Shown here one piece after another: positions 1-8,100 of a DNA stretch of 26,341 nt. The notes under the pieces were generated by a model that saw nothing but the letters and a program-made list of their open reading frames with translations, searched no databases and was not told the DNA's origin. Position 1 is the stretch's first letter. Each line of letters starts with the position of its first letter. A program made the translations under genes and the position numbers. Source of the DNA: Streptococcus mitis (GTDB taxonomy: Bacteria > Bacillota > Bacilli > Lactobacillales > Streptococcaceae); the NCBI GenBank assembly GCA_018364455.1, contig JAGZLW010000027.1, positions 1 to 26,341 on the forward strand. The letters are read 5' to 3'.

Positions 1-430
1 CTTGGTAATCCCAAAGCGAAATAATATTGCGGCGGTTCCAAGGGTTGGCTTCCAACTGCTTGAGAAGCTTGTTAATGATATCGTGTTTCTTAACAACAGC
101 ACCATAGCGCTCACCGATTGTTCCTGTATCTCCCACTTCCCAGTCATTCCAGTAGTGAACATTGTACTTGCTATTTAGCACCTCTAAGCTATTAGACTGG
201 TCTTGGTAAATCCAGAGCACTTCCTTGATGGCGGATTTGATAGCGATAGGACGCAAGGTTGTGATGGGAAATTCTCCCTTGGCCAAGTCATACTCGGCAA
301 AGGCACCGGTTATGTACTTGGAGTTAGCCACGGTTCCATCCTTGTACTTAGGACGAGCCTGCTCAGAAAAGACACCGTCTTTGAGGATTCGTTCAATATT
401 TTCTTTAAAAATCGTATCTGCTTTTGTCAT
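1..430 (-). CDS. thyA: Thymidylate synthase, N-terminal part (gene runs off the left edge)
   Basis: ThyA converts dUMP to dTMP using methylenetetrahydrofolate in the cytoplasm. The visible 143 codons begin MTKADTIFKENIERIL and contain TTLRPIAIKSAIKEVLWIYQ, then IGERYGAVVKK and NPWNRRNIISLWDYQ, which are typical ThyA N-terminal segments including the Arg-rich phosphate-binding region. The catalytic Cys and the C-terminus lie outside the window. The start at 430 is preceded by GAGGTG at a workable distance. An extended -10 lies about 30 nt upstream of the ATG, so the gene probably has its own promoter. Folate use links it loosely to pabB nearby, but the two do not share a transcript. Identification is from family recognition and is secure; only the partial state limits it. 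Confidence 0.95.
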   Translation of the reverse strand, partial: MTKADTIFKENIERILKDGVFSEQARPKYKDGTVANSKYITGAFAEYDLAKGEFPITTLRPIAIKSAIKEVLWIYQDQSNSLEVLNSKYNVHYWNDWEVGDTGTIGERYGAVVKKHDIINKLLKQLEANPWNRRNIISLWDYQ

Positions 431-458
431 TTCGTTTCACCTCATTTATTTCCTAACT

Positions 459-467
459 AGTATAGCA
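459..467 (-). promoter_or_regulatory. Extended -10 promoter of thyA
   Basis: The minus strand reads TGCTATACT, an extended -10, 28 nt upstream of the thyA ATG. No good -35 is seen at 16-18 nt, which is common for extended -10 promoters. The same nonamer recurs upstream of pabB and of the response regulator. Confidence 0.5.
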
Positions 468-474
468 TAAAAAA

Positions 475-520
475 GAAAAGAGGAACATTACTAACTCTAG
501 GTTAGCATTTTTCCCCTTTT
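475..520 (-). terminator. Rho-independent terminator of glcK
   Basis: Two 20-nt arms (476-495 and 501-520) pair at 16 positions around a 5-nt loop. On the minus strand they are followed by a T-rich tract. The hairpin lies just after the glcK stop at 527 and before the thyA promoter, so it separates the two units. Confidence 0.6.
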
Positions 521-526
521 ATTATT

Positions 527-1486
527 TTATTGCAATACAAGTGATGCTGCTCCAATAACTCCAGCATCATTTCCTAGAGTTGCAAGAGCCAATTTTGTTG
601 ATGTGCGTACTTGTGGGAAGCTATTTTCGTCGTAGACTTTTTGAATACCTTGTAGAAGGAATTCTCCTGCAGCTGACACCCCACCACCGATGACGATGGT
701 TGATGGGTTTAGGATTGAACCGATGTTGGCACAAGCGATTCCTAAGTAACGTGAGAAGTTACGGTAAACGATTAAAGCAAGGTCGTCTCCTTCTTTTGCA
801 AGATCAAAGACAGTCTTAGCAGTTACTTCTTCTCCGTTATCAATCAAGCGTTTCAAGGCTGCATCGCCTTCGTATTCATCGGCATAGCGACGAGTCAAGT
901 TGACAATACCTGTTGCAGAAGCAACTGTCTCAAGGCAACCTTTCTTACCGCAAGTACATGCGATTGGTTGATCAAAGTCAACAGTGATATGGCCAAGCTC
1001 ACCTGCTGCACCAGCCACACCGTGAAGCAATTTTCCTTCTGCGACAATACCGCCACCAACACCAGTACCAAGTGTCATAAAGACAACATCTGGTTGGTTA
1101 TCACCAGCACCCATCCAACGTTCACCAAGAGCTGCCACGTTGGCATCATTATCGATGAAGAATGGAATACCCAAGGCTTTTTCAATTTTCTCTTTAATTG
1201 GTTGAAGAGTTTTCCAGTTGAGGTTGTAGGCACCAATAACAGTTCCTTTTTCACGGTCAACCACACCTGGTGATCCCATTCCAATACCTTGGAAGTCCGC
1301 TGCTACCAATCCAAGCAAGTCCAAACGGTGTTGAATAGACTCAATCATATCACCTACGATATGACTTCCCTCATCCAAAATGTTGGTCTTGATAGACCAT
1401 TTTTCTTGGATTTCTCCTGCTGTTGTCAAGATTGCAAATTTGATAGAAGTTCCACCAAGGTCAATCCCAATAATCTTTTGACTCAT
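527..1486 (-). CDS. glcK: Glucokinase, ROK family
   Basis: It phosphorylates glucose with ATP to glucose 6-phosphate in the cytoplasm. The protein starts MSQKIIGIDLGGTSIKFAIL (ATP-phosphate motif DLGGT), has the DNDANVAALGE sugar-binding/catalytic segment, GTGVGGGIV, and the ROK zinc signature CTCGKKGCLE, and ends in the IVIGGG and GNDAGVIGAA segments. At 319 residues it has normal family length. An upstream GTG/ATG in frame exists, but AAGGAG lies only 3 nt from the ATG at 1489 and 6 nt from the ATG at 1486, so 1486 is the better start. It is monocistronic: its promoter is at 1535-1563 and a terminator follows. A cre-like site in the leader suggests CcpA control. The pneumococcal counterpart is the MLST locus gki. 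Confidence 0.95.
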   Translation of the reverse strand: MSQKIIGIDLGGTSIKFAILTTAGEIQEKWSIKTNILDEGSHIVGDMIESIQHRLDLLGLVAADFQGIGMGSPGVVDREKGTVIGAYNLNWKTLQPIKEKIEKALGIPFFIDNDANVAALGERWMGAGDNQPDVVFMTLGTGVGGGIVAEGKLLHGVAGAAGELGHITVDFDQPIACTCGKKGCLETVASATGIVNLTRRYADEYEGDAALKRLIDNGEEVTAKTVFDLAKEGDDLALIVYRNFSRYLGIACANIGSILNPSTIVIGGGVSAAGEFLLQGIQKVYDENSFPQVRTSTKLALATLGNDAGVIGAASLVLQ

Positions 1487-1514
1487 CATATTCTCCTTTT
1501 TCATTGTGTAGTAA

Positions 1515-1529
1515 TTGAAAATGCTTACA
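1515..1529 (-). promoter_or_regulatory. cre-like CcpA operator in the glcK leader
   Basis: The minus strand reads TGTAAGCATTTTCA, one mismatch from the catabolite-responsive element TGWAANCGNTNWCA. It overlaps the expected transcription start, a position where CcpA binding would repress. This is inferred from the consensus only. Confidence 0.45.
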
Positions 1530-1534
1530 GTACT

Positions 1535-1563
1535 AGTATAACAAAATTTAGTTACTTATGCAA
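1535..1563 (-). promoter_or_regulatory. glcK promoter
   Basis: TTGCAT (1558-1563) and TATACT (1535-1540) are separated by 17 nt, with an extended TG one base before the -10. This is a strong sigma-A type promoter about 45 nt upstream of the glcK start. Confidence 0.7.
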
Positions 1564-1597
1564 AGGTTTGCATTAACTTTCTGGATTTTATTCTGAC

Positions 1598-2290
1598 TTA
1601 TGGTTTCCAGAGACCTGAAGCATCTACATAGTAACGTCCGCCATCAACTCGCTCGTTCTTTGCCATTTTGCCATCTGATTTCAAATAATAATTTCCTTGC
1701 CATGCATTGCGAGCATAAGAACCATCTGATTTCAAGTAATACCAGGCTTGGTAAGAAGCATCATAAACCCATTCACCTTGTGCCATTTGACCGTTTGATT
1801 TAAGGTAGTACACTCCTTGCCATGCATTCTTTGCATAAGATCCATCTGATTTCAAATAATACCAAGCTTGATAAGAATCATCGTAAATCCATTCGCTCTG
1901 GGCCATTTTTCCGTCTGCTTTCAGGTAATAACTTCCCTGCCAAGCATTTTTCACTGGATTTCCATTTCCATCAAAGTAGTACCAAGCGCCGTCATGCTTA
2001 ACCCAACCACTTGTTGTTGCTGAACTTGTATTATTTTGAGCCGCAGTTGATTGCTTTGCTTTGAAAGCACCTTTTGGGGCATTTTTCAATTCACACGCCA
2101 CACCATCATGATCTCGGTCTAACTTGGCAGAATATCCTGATTCTCCCTCATGGATATCCGCGTATCCATTCGCCCAAGCTTCCTTACAACTAGAAAAATG
2201 AATATTTTCTTCTGCTAACACAGGTTGTGAAAACAAGGCTAAAACTGGCAAGCTAGCTAGACTCATTTTTAAAAATAGACGTTTGTTCAT
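1598..2290 (-). CDS. cbpL: Choline-binding surface protein with Excalibur domain (CbpL-like, short form)
   Basis: This is a secreted protein of 230 residues. A signal peptide covers about residues 1-27 (hydrophobic core, VLA-EE cleavage). An Excalibur calcium-binding domain follows at about 30-68, with C35, the acidic loop DRDHDGVACE and C66. A Ser/Thr/Ala linker leads to choline-binding repeats from residue 96 to the end (WVKHDGAWYYFDGNGNPVKN and repeats of the AWYYLKSDGSYAKN type). It should attach non-covalently to phosphocholine on teichoic acids. Excalibur plus choline-binding repeats next to glcK matches pneumococcal CbpL. As I remember, CbpL is longer (about 330 residues) and has an extra C-terminal domain; here the protein stops after a terminal repeat, VDASGLWKP. 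The start has GGAG 6 nt upstream. The cbpL name is a positional and architectural inference. Confidence 0.85.
   Translation of the reverse strand: MNKRLFLKMSLASLPVLALFSQPVLAEENIHFSSCKEAWANGYADIHEGESGYSAKLDRDHDGVACELKNAPKGAFKAKQSTAAQNNTSSATTSGWVKHDGAWYYFDGNGNPVKNAWQGSYYLKADGKMAQSEWIYDDSYQAWYYLKSDGSYAKNAWQGVYYLKSNGQMAQGEWVYDASYQAWYYLKSDGSYARNAWQGNYYLKSDGKMAKNERVDGGRYYVDASGLWKP
1652..1891 (-). repeat. Two tandem 120-nt choline-binding repeat units in cbpL
   Basis: Residues 134-173 and 174-213 are two copies of one 40-residue module (W-[IV]-YD-x-SYQAWYYLKSDGSYA...) that differ at only a few positions. They are a ready substrate for copy-number change by recombination. Confidence 0.8.
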
Positions 2291-2339
2291 TTCTTTCTCC
2301 CATAATTATGTTATCGATTTCAATAGTATTTTATCAAAC

Positions 2340-2957
2340 TTATTTTAACGATTCAAGAAAATCTTTGACTGTCCCAGCAAACTCTTCTGGTTTATCTTCG
2401 TTCAAAACATGAGGACCGTCTGGGATAATCTGAAATTGGGATTCTGATATTAGTTTATGAATACTTCTCATAGAACTAAGATTTGGTTTATCTTTGCTGC
2501 CACAAATTAGTAAGGTTGGATAGGGGCAAATTCCTGCTATATCCGTTAAATCAAGTGTCTTCAATTCCTCAGAAACTCCGACCATAAGAGCTTTGTTTGC
2601 TCCCCGTTTTTCAAAAAAACTTTTTGGAAGTAGTTTAAAAATCATCAACTGGATTTTAAATAAGATATTTCCAGCTAATTTCAGAGGGCAACCTGACAAA
2701 ACTAAACCTTGAAGATTTGGTAAATCATAACTGGAAAGTTCTAGTGCCAGGGCCGCACCTAAAGACAATCCAACCAAAATAAAAGGTTCTGTCTCTTGAG
2801 CTAGATGCTGATAAACTCGTTCCTTGGCTTGTTGATAGTTGCTAACTGTAGAAGGAAATAACTCGATAGCCTCAGAAGGATAATCTGTCATTAGATTCCG
2901 AACTTCTTTCCAAGACTCTGCTGACTGCCCTAACCCGTGTAAAAATACCAGTTTCAT
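2340..2957 (-). CDS. Alpha/beta-hydrolase fold protein
   Basis: This 205-residue cytoplasmic protein carries the alpha/beta-hydrolase hallmarks. FLHGLGQSAESW is the oxyanion-hole loop, GLSLG at residues 63-67 is the nucleophile elbow (S65), an acidic residue lies in LLICGSKDKPN, and the catalytic His is in DGPHVLNEDKPEEF. The substrate is unknown. Its ATG (2955-2957) directly follows the pabB stop codon (2958-2960), giving TAGATG, and an AGAGGG ribosome site lies inside the end of pabB. The two are therefore almost certainly cotranscribed and translationally coupled. A role in folate metabolism is possible from position alone, but nothing in the protein shows it. Confidence 0.85.
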   Translation of the reverse strand: MKLVFLHGLGQSAESWKEVRNLMTDYPSEAIELFPSTVSNYQQAKERVYQHLAQETEPFILVGLSLGAALALELSSYDLPNLQGLVLSGCPLKLAGNILFKIQLMIFKLLPKSFFEKRGANKALMVGVSEELKTLDLTDIAGICPYPTLLICGSKDKPNLSSMRSIHKLISESQFQIIPDGPHVLNEDKPEEFAGTVKDFLESLK

Positions 2958-4679
2958 CTAGTTTCCCTCTAGGCTTAATTCATACAAGCCTCTCACTGCA
3001 TTACAGCCGTAAATAGCTTCTGCTTGAGCTAAGTCTTTTAAGGTCAAGACTTTCTCTTCTGCCTGTCCTGTTTCCAGCAAATGCTGACGATAAATTCCTG
3101 GCAAGATTCCAAGTCGGATAGGTGGCGTGTAGAGTTTCCCACCGATTTTCAGAACCAAATTTCCGATAGAGGTTTCAAGAAGTTCTCCAGACTTATTGTG
3201 GTAAATAATCTCTTGTTCCCCTAGGTTCAAATGCGGTCTGTAAGTCGTTTTAAAATAGGTAAAGGCTTGTTGCAAATTGGCTTCCTGAAGACAGAGTTGA
3301 GCCTGACAAAAGCTTGTACTAAGGGGTGTTAAGGTTTGGCGACTGAATTCAATCTCTCCAGACTTGCTAAGGCTGATTCGCAAGCGATAGTCTTGGTGAG
3401 AATCACAAGCTCGACACTCTTCCTCTATCTTTTGTCTTAAGTCTTCTACATCAAAAGGAAAGGCAAAATATCGACTAGCTTTTCTCAGCCTTTCCAGATG
3501 TTGTTCTTCAAACAACAAGTTCTTCTGGCTGATCTTCCCAGTAGTAAACAGCTGAAAACGAGCTTGTTTCCGATAGAGAACAGCCGCCTTTTGATGAACT
3601 TCTCGGTATTCAGATTCCCAAGTGCTATCCCATGTAATGCCGCCACCAACTCCATAGATAGCTTTCCCTTTATGCAGTTGAATGGTCCGAATGGCCACAT
3701 TAAAAATCCGTCGTCCATGTGGAAGCAAGAGACCAATCGTTCCACAGTAGACTCCACGCGGTTGGGGCTCCAAGTTCTTGATGATTTCCATAGTCGCAAT
3801 TTTCGGAGCTCCCGTTATGGATCCACAAGGAAACAGAGAACGGAAGATTTCAACAAGGTCAACATCCTCTCGCAACCGACTCTTGATGGTCGAAGTCATT
3901 TGCCAAACGGTTGAGTACTGCTCTACCTGACACAGACGCTCCACATGCTCACTGCCCACTTCAGAAATACGATTCATATCATTGCGCAAGAGGTCCACAA
4001 TCATCATATTTTCAGAGCGATTTTTAGGATCCTGCTCCAACCAACTAGCCTGCTCTAAGTCTTCTTGGTCAGTTATGCCACGCTGAGTCGTTCCCTTCAT
4101 TGGTCGCGTTATCAACTCGCGGCCATTTTGCTCAAAAAAGAGCTCTGGACTCATGGATATCACTGCCATCTCGTCATGTTCAACATAAGCATTGTAGCCC
4201 GCCTCCTGCTCTACCACCATACGATTGTAGATGGCAAAAGGATTGGCACTTAAGTCTTGCTTGAGTTGAACGGTGTAGTTGACCTGATAGGTGTCTCCCT
4301 GCCGCAAATGATGGTGAATCTGAGCAATGGCTTTTTCATAGTCATCTGCAGATGTTACTTCCTGCCAATTTGAAGGCAAATCAACATCATCATAAGTCAG
4401 AGGAATAGGGGAGGTCTCCACCCTATCGTGAACAGTAAAATAAAGCAAATACTCGTCCAATAAAGGTGTCTTGTGAACTGCTAATTTCTCCTCAAAAGCA
4501 GGTGCAGCCTCGTAGCTGACATAGCCCACCACATAGTAGCCCTGCTTTTGGTAGTTTTCCACTTGTGCTAGCAAGCCTGCCACTTCTGCTACATTTCTCG
4601 TTTTCAACTCTTTAATCGGCTGGGTAAAGGCGTATCTCTCCCCCAAAGCCCTAAAATCAATCACTGTTTTTCTATGCAT
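2958..4679 (-). CDS. pabB: Aminodeoxychorismate synthase component I fused to aminodeoxychorismate lyase (PabB-PabC)
   Basis: The protein makes p-aminobenzoate for folate synthesis from chorismate. Residues 1-370 form the chorismate-binding enzyme: PMKGTTQRG near 193-201, SENMMIVDLLRNDMNRI near 222-238, and GSITGAPK with the PRGVYCGTIG segment further on. Residues from about 375 to 573 resemble class IV PLP aminodeoxychorismate lyase: HLERLRKASRYFAF, a Lys in FKTTYRPHLN, ELLETSIGNLVL, and a RLGILPGI(Y)R ending typical of PabC. A separate glutaminase (PabA) must come from elsewhere. There is no proper ribosome site upstream of the ATG, because a -10 element lies only 6 nt away, so translation may be leaderless. 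The gene abuts the alpha/beta-hydrolase downstream. Confidence 0.92.
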   Translation of the reverse strand: MHRKTVIDFRALGERYAFTQPIKELKTRNVAEVAGLLAQVENYQKQGYYVVGYVSYEAAPAFEEKLAVHKTPLLDEYLLYFTVHDRVETSPIPLTYDDVDLPSNWQEVTSADDYEKAIAQIHHHLRQGDTYQVNYTVQLKQDLSANPFAIYNRMVVEQEAGYNAYVEHDEMAVISMSPELFFEQNGRELITRPMKGTTQRGITDQEDLEQASWLEQDPKNRSENMMIVDLLRNDMNRISEVGSEHVERLCQVEQYSTVWQMTSTIKSRLREDVDLVEIFRSLFPCGSITGAPKIATMEIIKNLEPQPRGVYCGTIGLLLPHGRRIFNVAIRTIQLHKGKAIYGVGGGITWDSTWESEYREVHQKAAVLYRKQARFQLFTTGKISQKNLLFEEQHLERLRKASRYFAFPFDVEDLRQKIEEECRACDSHQDYRLRISLSKSGEIEFSRQTLTPLSTSFCQAQLCLQEANLQQAFTYFKTTYRPHLNLGEQEIIYHNKSGELLETSIGNLVLKIGGKLYTPPIRLGILPGIYRQHLLETGQAEEKVLTLKDLAQAEAIYGCNAVRGLYELSLEGN

Positions 4680-4685
4680 ATCCTA

Positions 4686-4715
4686 AGTATAGCATAAAAA
4701 GGCAGATCCAGACAA
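4686..4715 (-). promoter_or_regulatory. pabB promoter nested in a terminator hairpin
   Basis: TTGTCT (4710-4715), an 18-nt spacer, and the extended -10 TGCTATACT (-10 at 4686-4691) lie on the minus strand. Only 6 nt (TAGGAT) separate the -10 from the pabB ATG, so the transcript would begin at or beside the start codon. The -35 falls in the loop of the zmpB terminator. Confidence 0.55.
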
Positions 4716-4732
4716 AGCTGATCTACCTTTTT
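4696..4732 (-). terminator. Terminator after the zmpB reading frame (near-symmetrical)
   Basis: Arms 4696-4708 and 4720-4732 pair over 13 nt with one mismatch around an 11-nt loop. A-rich and T-rich flanks could make it work in both directions. It lies 30 nt after the original zmpB stop. Confidence 0.75.
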
Positions 4733-4761
4733 ATCATTTTCTTACTATTGATTACACTTAA

Positions 4762-5112
4762 TTATGCTTTAGTAAATAAATCACCAGCAAATCCATCTGA
4801 TTTCTGTAAGAGTTGTTTGTAAACTTTTTCTTTAAGTGCAACTGTTTGGTTTGAATTACCAGCTTTCAGGTCATTTTCAACCGCTTTGTTGAACAACTCT
4901 TGAAGTCCCGCATAGTTTGAGATTTTCTCACCATTGATTTCAATTTCAACAAAACCTTTTTCACCTTTAGCTTTAACTTCCTTGAACCATTCTTTCTTCC
5001 ACTCTTCTAGTGTATGGAATTTACCACCAGACACTTTCTCAATGATGAAGTCATCACCAAGACCTGGTCTACCAGCTGCTTTAGATTCTTGTTTATACTT
5101 GTTAGAAGCATA
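4762..5112 (-). pseudogene. zmpB: Detached C-terminal tail of zmpB (116 codons after a premature stop)
   Basis: After the TGA at 5113-5115 the same reading frame stays open for 116 codons to TAA, beginning YASNKYKQESKAAGRPGLGD and ending in KVYKQLLQKSDGFAGDLFTKA, which I recognise as the normal ZmpB C-terminus. The frame is unbroken, so one base change (a Ser codon TCA to TGA) explains the split. A GTG at 5034 could in principle start a 90-codon ORF, but there is no convincing ribosome site, so it is not counted as a gene. Confidence 0.85.
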
Positions 5113-8100
5113 TCAGACAAATCCATCCAAGTATCCGAAGTAACCCCACATACGGAATGTATTATGTTTGAACGAGATAGAACCTACAGCACTTTGACTT
5201 GTATTACCAACGTAAATTCCAGCCATCATACTTACAGTTTGATATGCCGTATCAAAACCTTCAGCACGATAATGTTTATTTCCAGGCATATTATGCTTAG
5301 TCACGTAATTACCATCTACAAGGTCATCAATGCTTGTCAATTTCTTCTTGTTCTCCGCGTCATTTAGGTCACGAAGTAAATCCCATTGGTGTGGTTGTCC
5401 AACTAAACCATTTCGATCAGCTTTTTCACGCCATTTCTTGTCCATCTTCTTGAACCACTTATTGTTATCTCCGTCATTCTTCGCTATAACGGCATCCGCT
5501 TCTAAATGGTCGAGCATCATAAGCACTTCGTTATAGTTCTTCATGTAATGGTCAATTTTAGCTCGACTATCAAGCAAGTTCGGATTGTAGTTATACCATT
5601 GGTTTCCATCATTTTTACGCTCATACGCCATATTTAGACCCAATGCGCCATAATCACCATTAGAACTTGTTACCGCAGGCGATTGTAACATACCTTGAGC
5701 AAAGGCTTCAACGTCTGTACCTTCACGATGTCCCCAACCACCTAAATAAGCCATACGGTCATTGATATGCGTTGTTTCATGAGTAAAGGCTGATGTACCA
5801 AAATCACTAATCATACTTGACCAGATATAGTACACGGCTTCTGAGTTTTGAGGTCTATCAAAGATATACGCATACGCACCCATACCATTATCACCATGCC
5901 ATTTACCAGTTGGACCATAGAACTCACGAATTGGAGCATAATCACCGTTCTTCGTATGACCCATTCTATCAACCCATCCACCTGGCGCACCATGGTTATC
6001 CCAGATAGCCGATGGAACCATGTTTTCAGATTTCAACAACTGATTACGTACATTATCAGCCGCCAAGCGAGACCAGAAGTCTAAGTAGTTGATTTGTTCT
6101 TGTGCACGTAAGTCAATTTCTTTCTTGAATGCTTCACGTTCAGCTTCTGTATTCTTACCATATTTCTCAAACGCACTAAATGCTAGTGTATTGTATGTTG
6201 AAATCAAGAACATATGAGCTTTCTTTGTAGTCAGAAGTGGCAAGATATATTTGCTATGTTCGCCATTGTTTAAGTTTTCATATAAACGATATTTCTTGTC
6301 CGCAAACAATGGATTTGATGATTGTTTCTCAACGACATAGTTTGTATGTGAAACAGCTTTCTTATACCAGGTGTTAATATCAGTTTCGTTTGTGAATAAA
6401 CGCATATTATAGTTTAATAAACCGTTCAACTCACCAATACCAATCGTTCCACCGATCGTTTCTCGATAAGCTTCTAATGTTCTGTTACCTTTAATGTTAT
6501 TTTCTCTAGAACCGATCTTAATCAAGAAATCTAAGATATTTACATTCTTACCATAGAAGTCAGGTTTGAACATCATAAGATCTTTCATTGATTTTTCGTC
6601 ATATTTGAACCCATAGTAACGATTTAGATAAGTAAGCCCCATCATGATTTTAGCTTTGTTTTCATCCACTTTCTTGACAAGGGCTTTCATCGCAGCTTCG
6701 TCACCATTTAATTGATGGTCTTCGTTTTCGACTAAAGCTTTCACTAATTTATCTAAATTAGCTTTCGTTTCTTCGAAGCTTTCTTCAAGGAATAAGTTAC
6801 GAATGTAATTGTTCTTATGATTGTCACTATTCTCAGCTGGTTTATTACGTTTGTCCATTAATGCACGCACTTCAGGTGAAATCAATTCGACACTTGCTAA
6901 TTTTTCTTTCACATCAGCAATTAGTTTGTCACGATTCTTATCCACCATATTTGGTGTGTAAACAATGCCATCTAGACCTGTAATACTATATTCACGAACT
7001 TGTGCTACGTTTGAATCCTTAGAAGCAACCGTCATTTCTTCTTTAGTACCATCAGCGTAATGAATCATTATTTTATCAACACTTGATAAGTCAGTCACGA
7101 ATTGACCATCTTTCATACCAGTTACAGATAATACTTCAGTCGTTAATAATTTAGAACCAGCAGGAATTTTATTTCCTTGATTGATAATCCATTCTTTGTT
7201 GTAGAACGGTTGAAGTTTTTCCACATTTCGGTAAGCAAGTTCACGTTCTGCATTATAATCTTGAATCTCTTTATACGTATCAGATTTTGGGAGATTATTA
7301 TTTAACTTATCTACTAATAATGTTGGAGCTTCAAAATCTTTAGATGTAATATCGAAACTTTCTAATCTTTTATCAGCTTCTTCTTTAGAGATTTCTTTAA
7401 GTTTGTCCGCATTTTTTCTTGTCACATTACCAGTAGCTTCCCCAGCTACGCTGACAACTCTACTTAAATAAGGGAACCCAAAGTCATCATCTCCAATATC
7501 ACCTGAACCATAAAGTTTTTCAGCGTTAGTTACTTTTACATAACTAATAACATCTTCTAAAAATCCGTATGGCCAGTTTTTAGTAATAACTCCACCTGTC
7601 TCTACATTGTTTTTCAAGTTAATTGACCCTTTTGCTACAGCTTTTTTAATATGTCCGTTAGCTCTTACATCCATTGGGTCCATACCCCTATCAAGTGTTG
7701 AAACTAAAGCTGAACCACGAGCTCTTTCACCAGTGATTTCTACATCTGTATAAACTTTTTCAATATTTGCTTTTCTTTGGTTGTTAACTAAACCAGAAAT
7801 ACTCCAACCTTTTTTACCTTCTGTGCGAAGTTTTCCGATAACAGAAACATTTTTCATTTTGCTTCCATTATTTAAATTATTAACAACTCCAGCTACATCA
7901 TTACCACCAACAATACTACCCGTAATTTTAACATTTTCAATTGTCGTATTTGTAGCATCTTTTGCAAGTGTCGCTATTTGATCCGTACCTGGTTTATTTA
8001 TATTCACGTTAGAGAAAATTAAATCTTTAATTGTAGAATTTTCAATAACATCAAATAATGGATTGCTTAAGTTATGAATAGCAAACCTATTCCCATCAGT

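Noticed and set aside
2291..2339. Promoter of the cbpL gene
   Set aside because: TTGATA is present, but no -10 better than TAACAT sits at a suitable distance, too weak to list.
4762..5034. A separate 90-codon gene starting at GTG 5034
   Set aside because: It is the in-frame continuation of zmpB after the TGA, its sequence is ZmpB C-terminus, and there is no ribosome site.
5113..5115. TGA read as selenocysteine in ZmpB
   Set aside because: No SECIS-like context or selenium genes are seen, and the residue expected here is Ser, not Cys.
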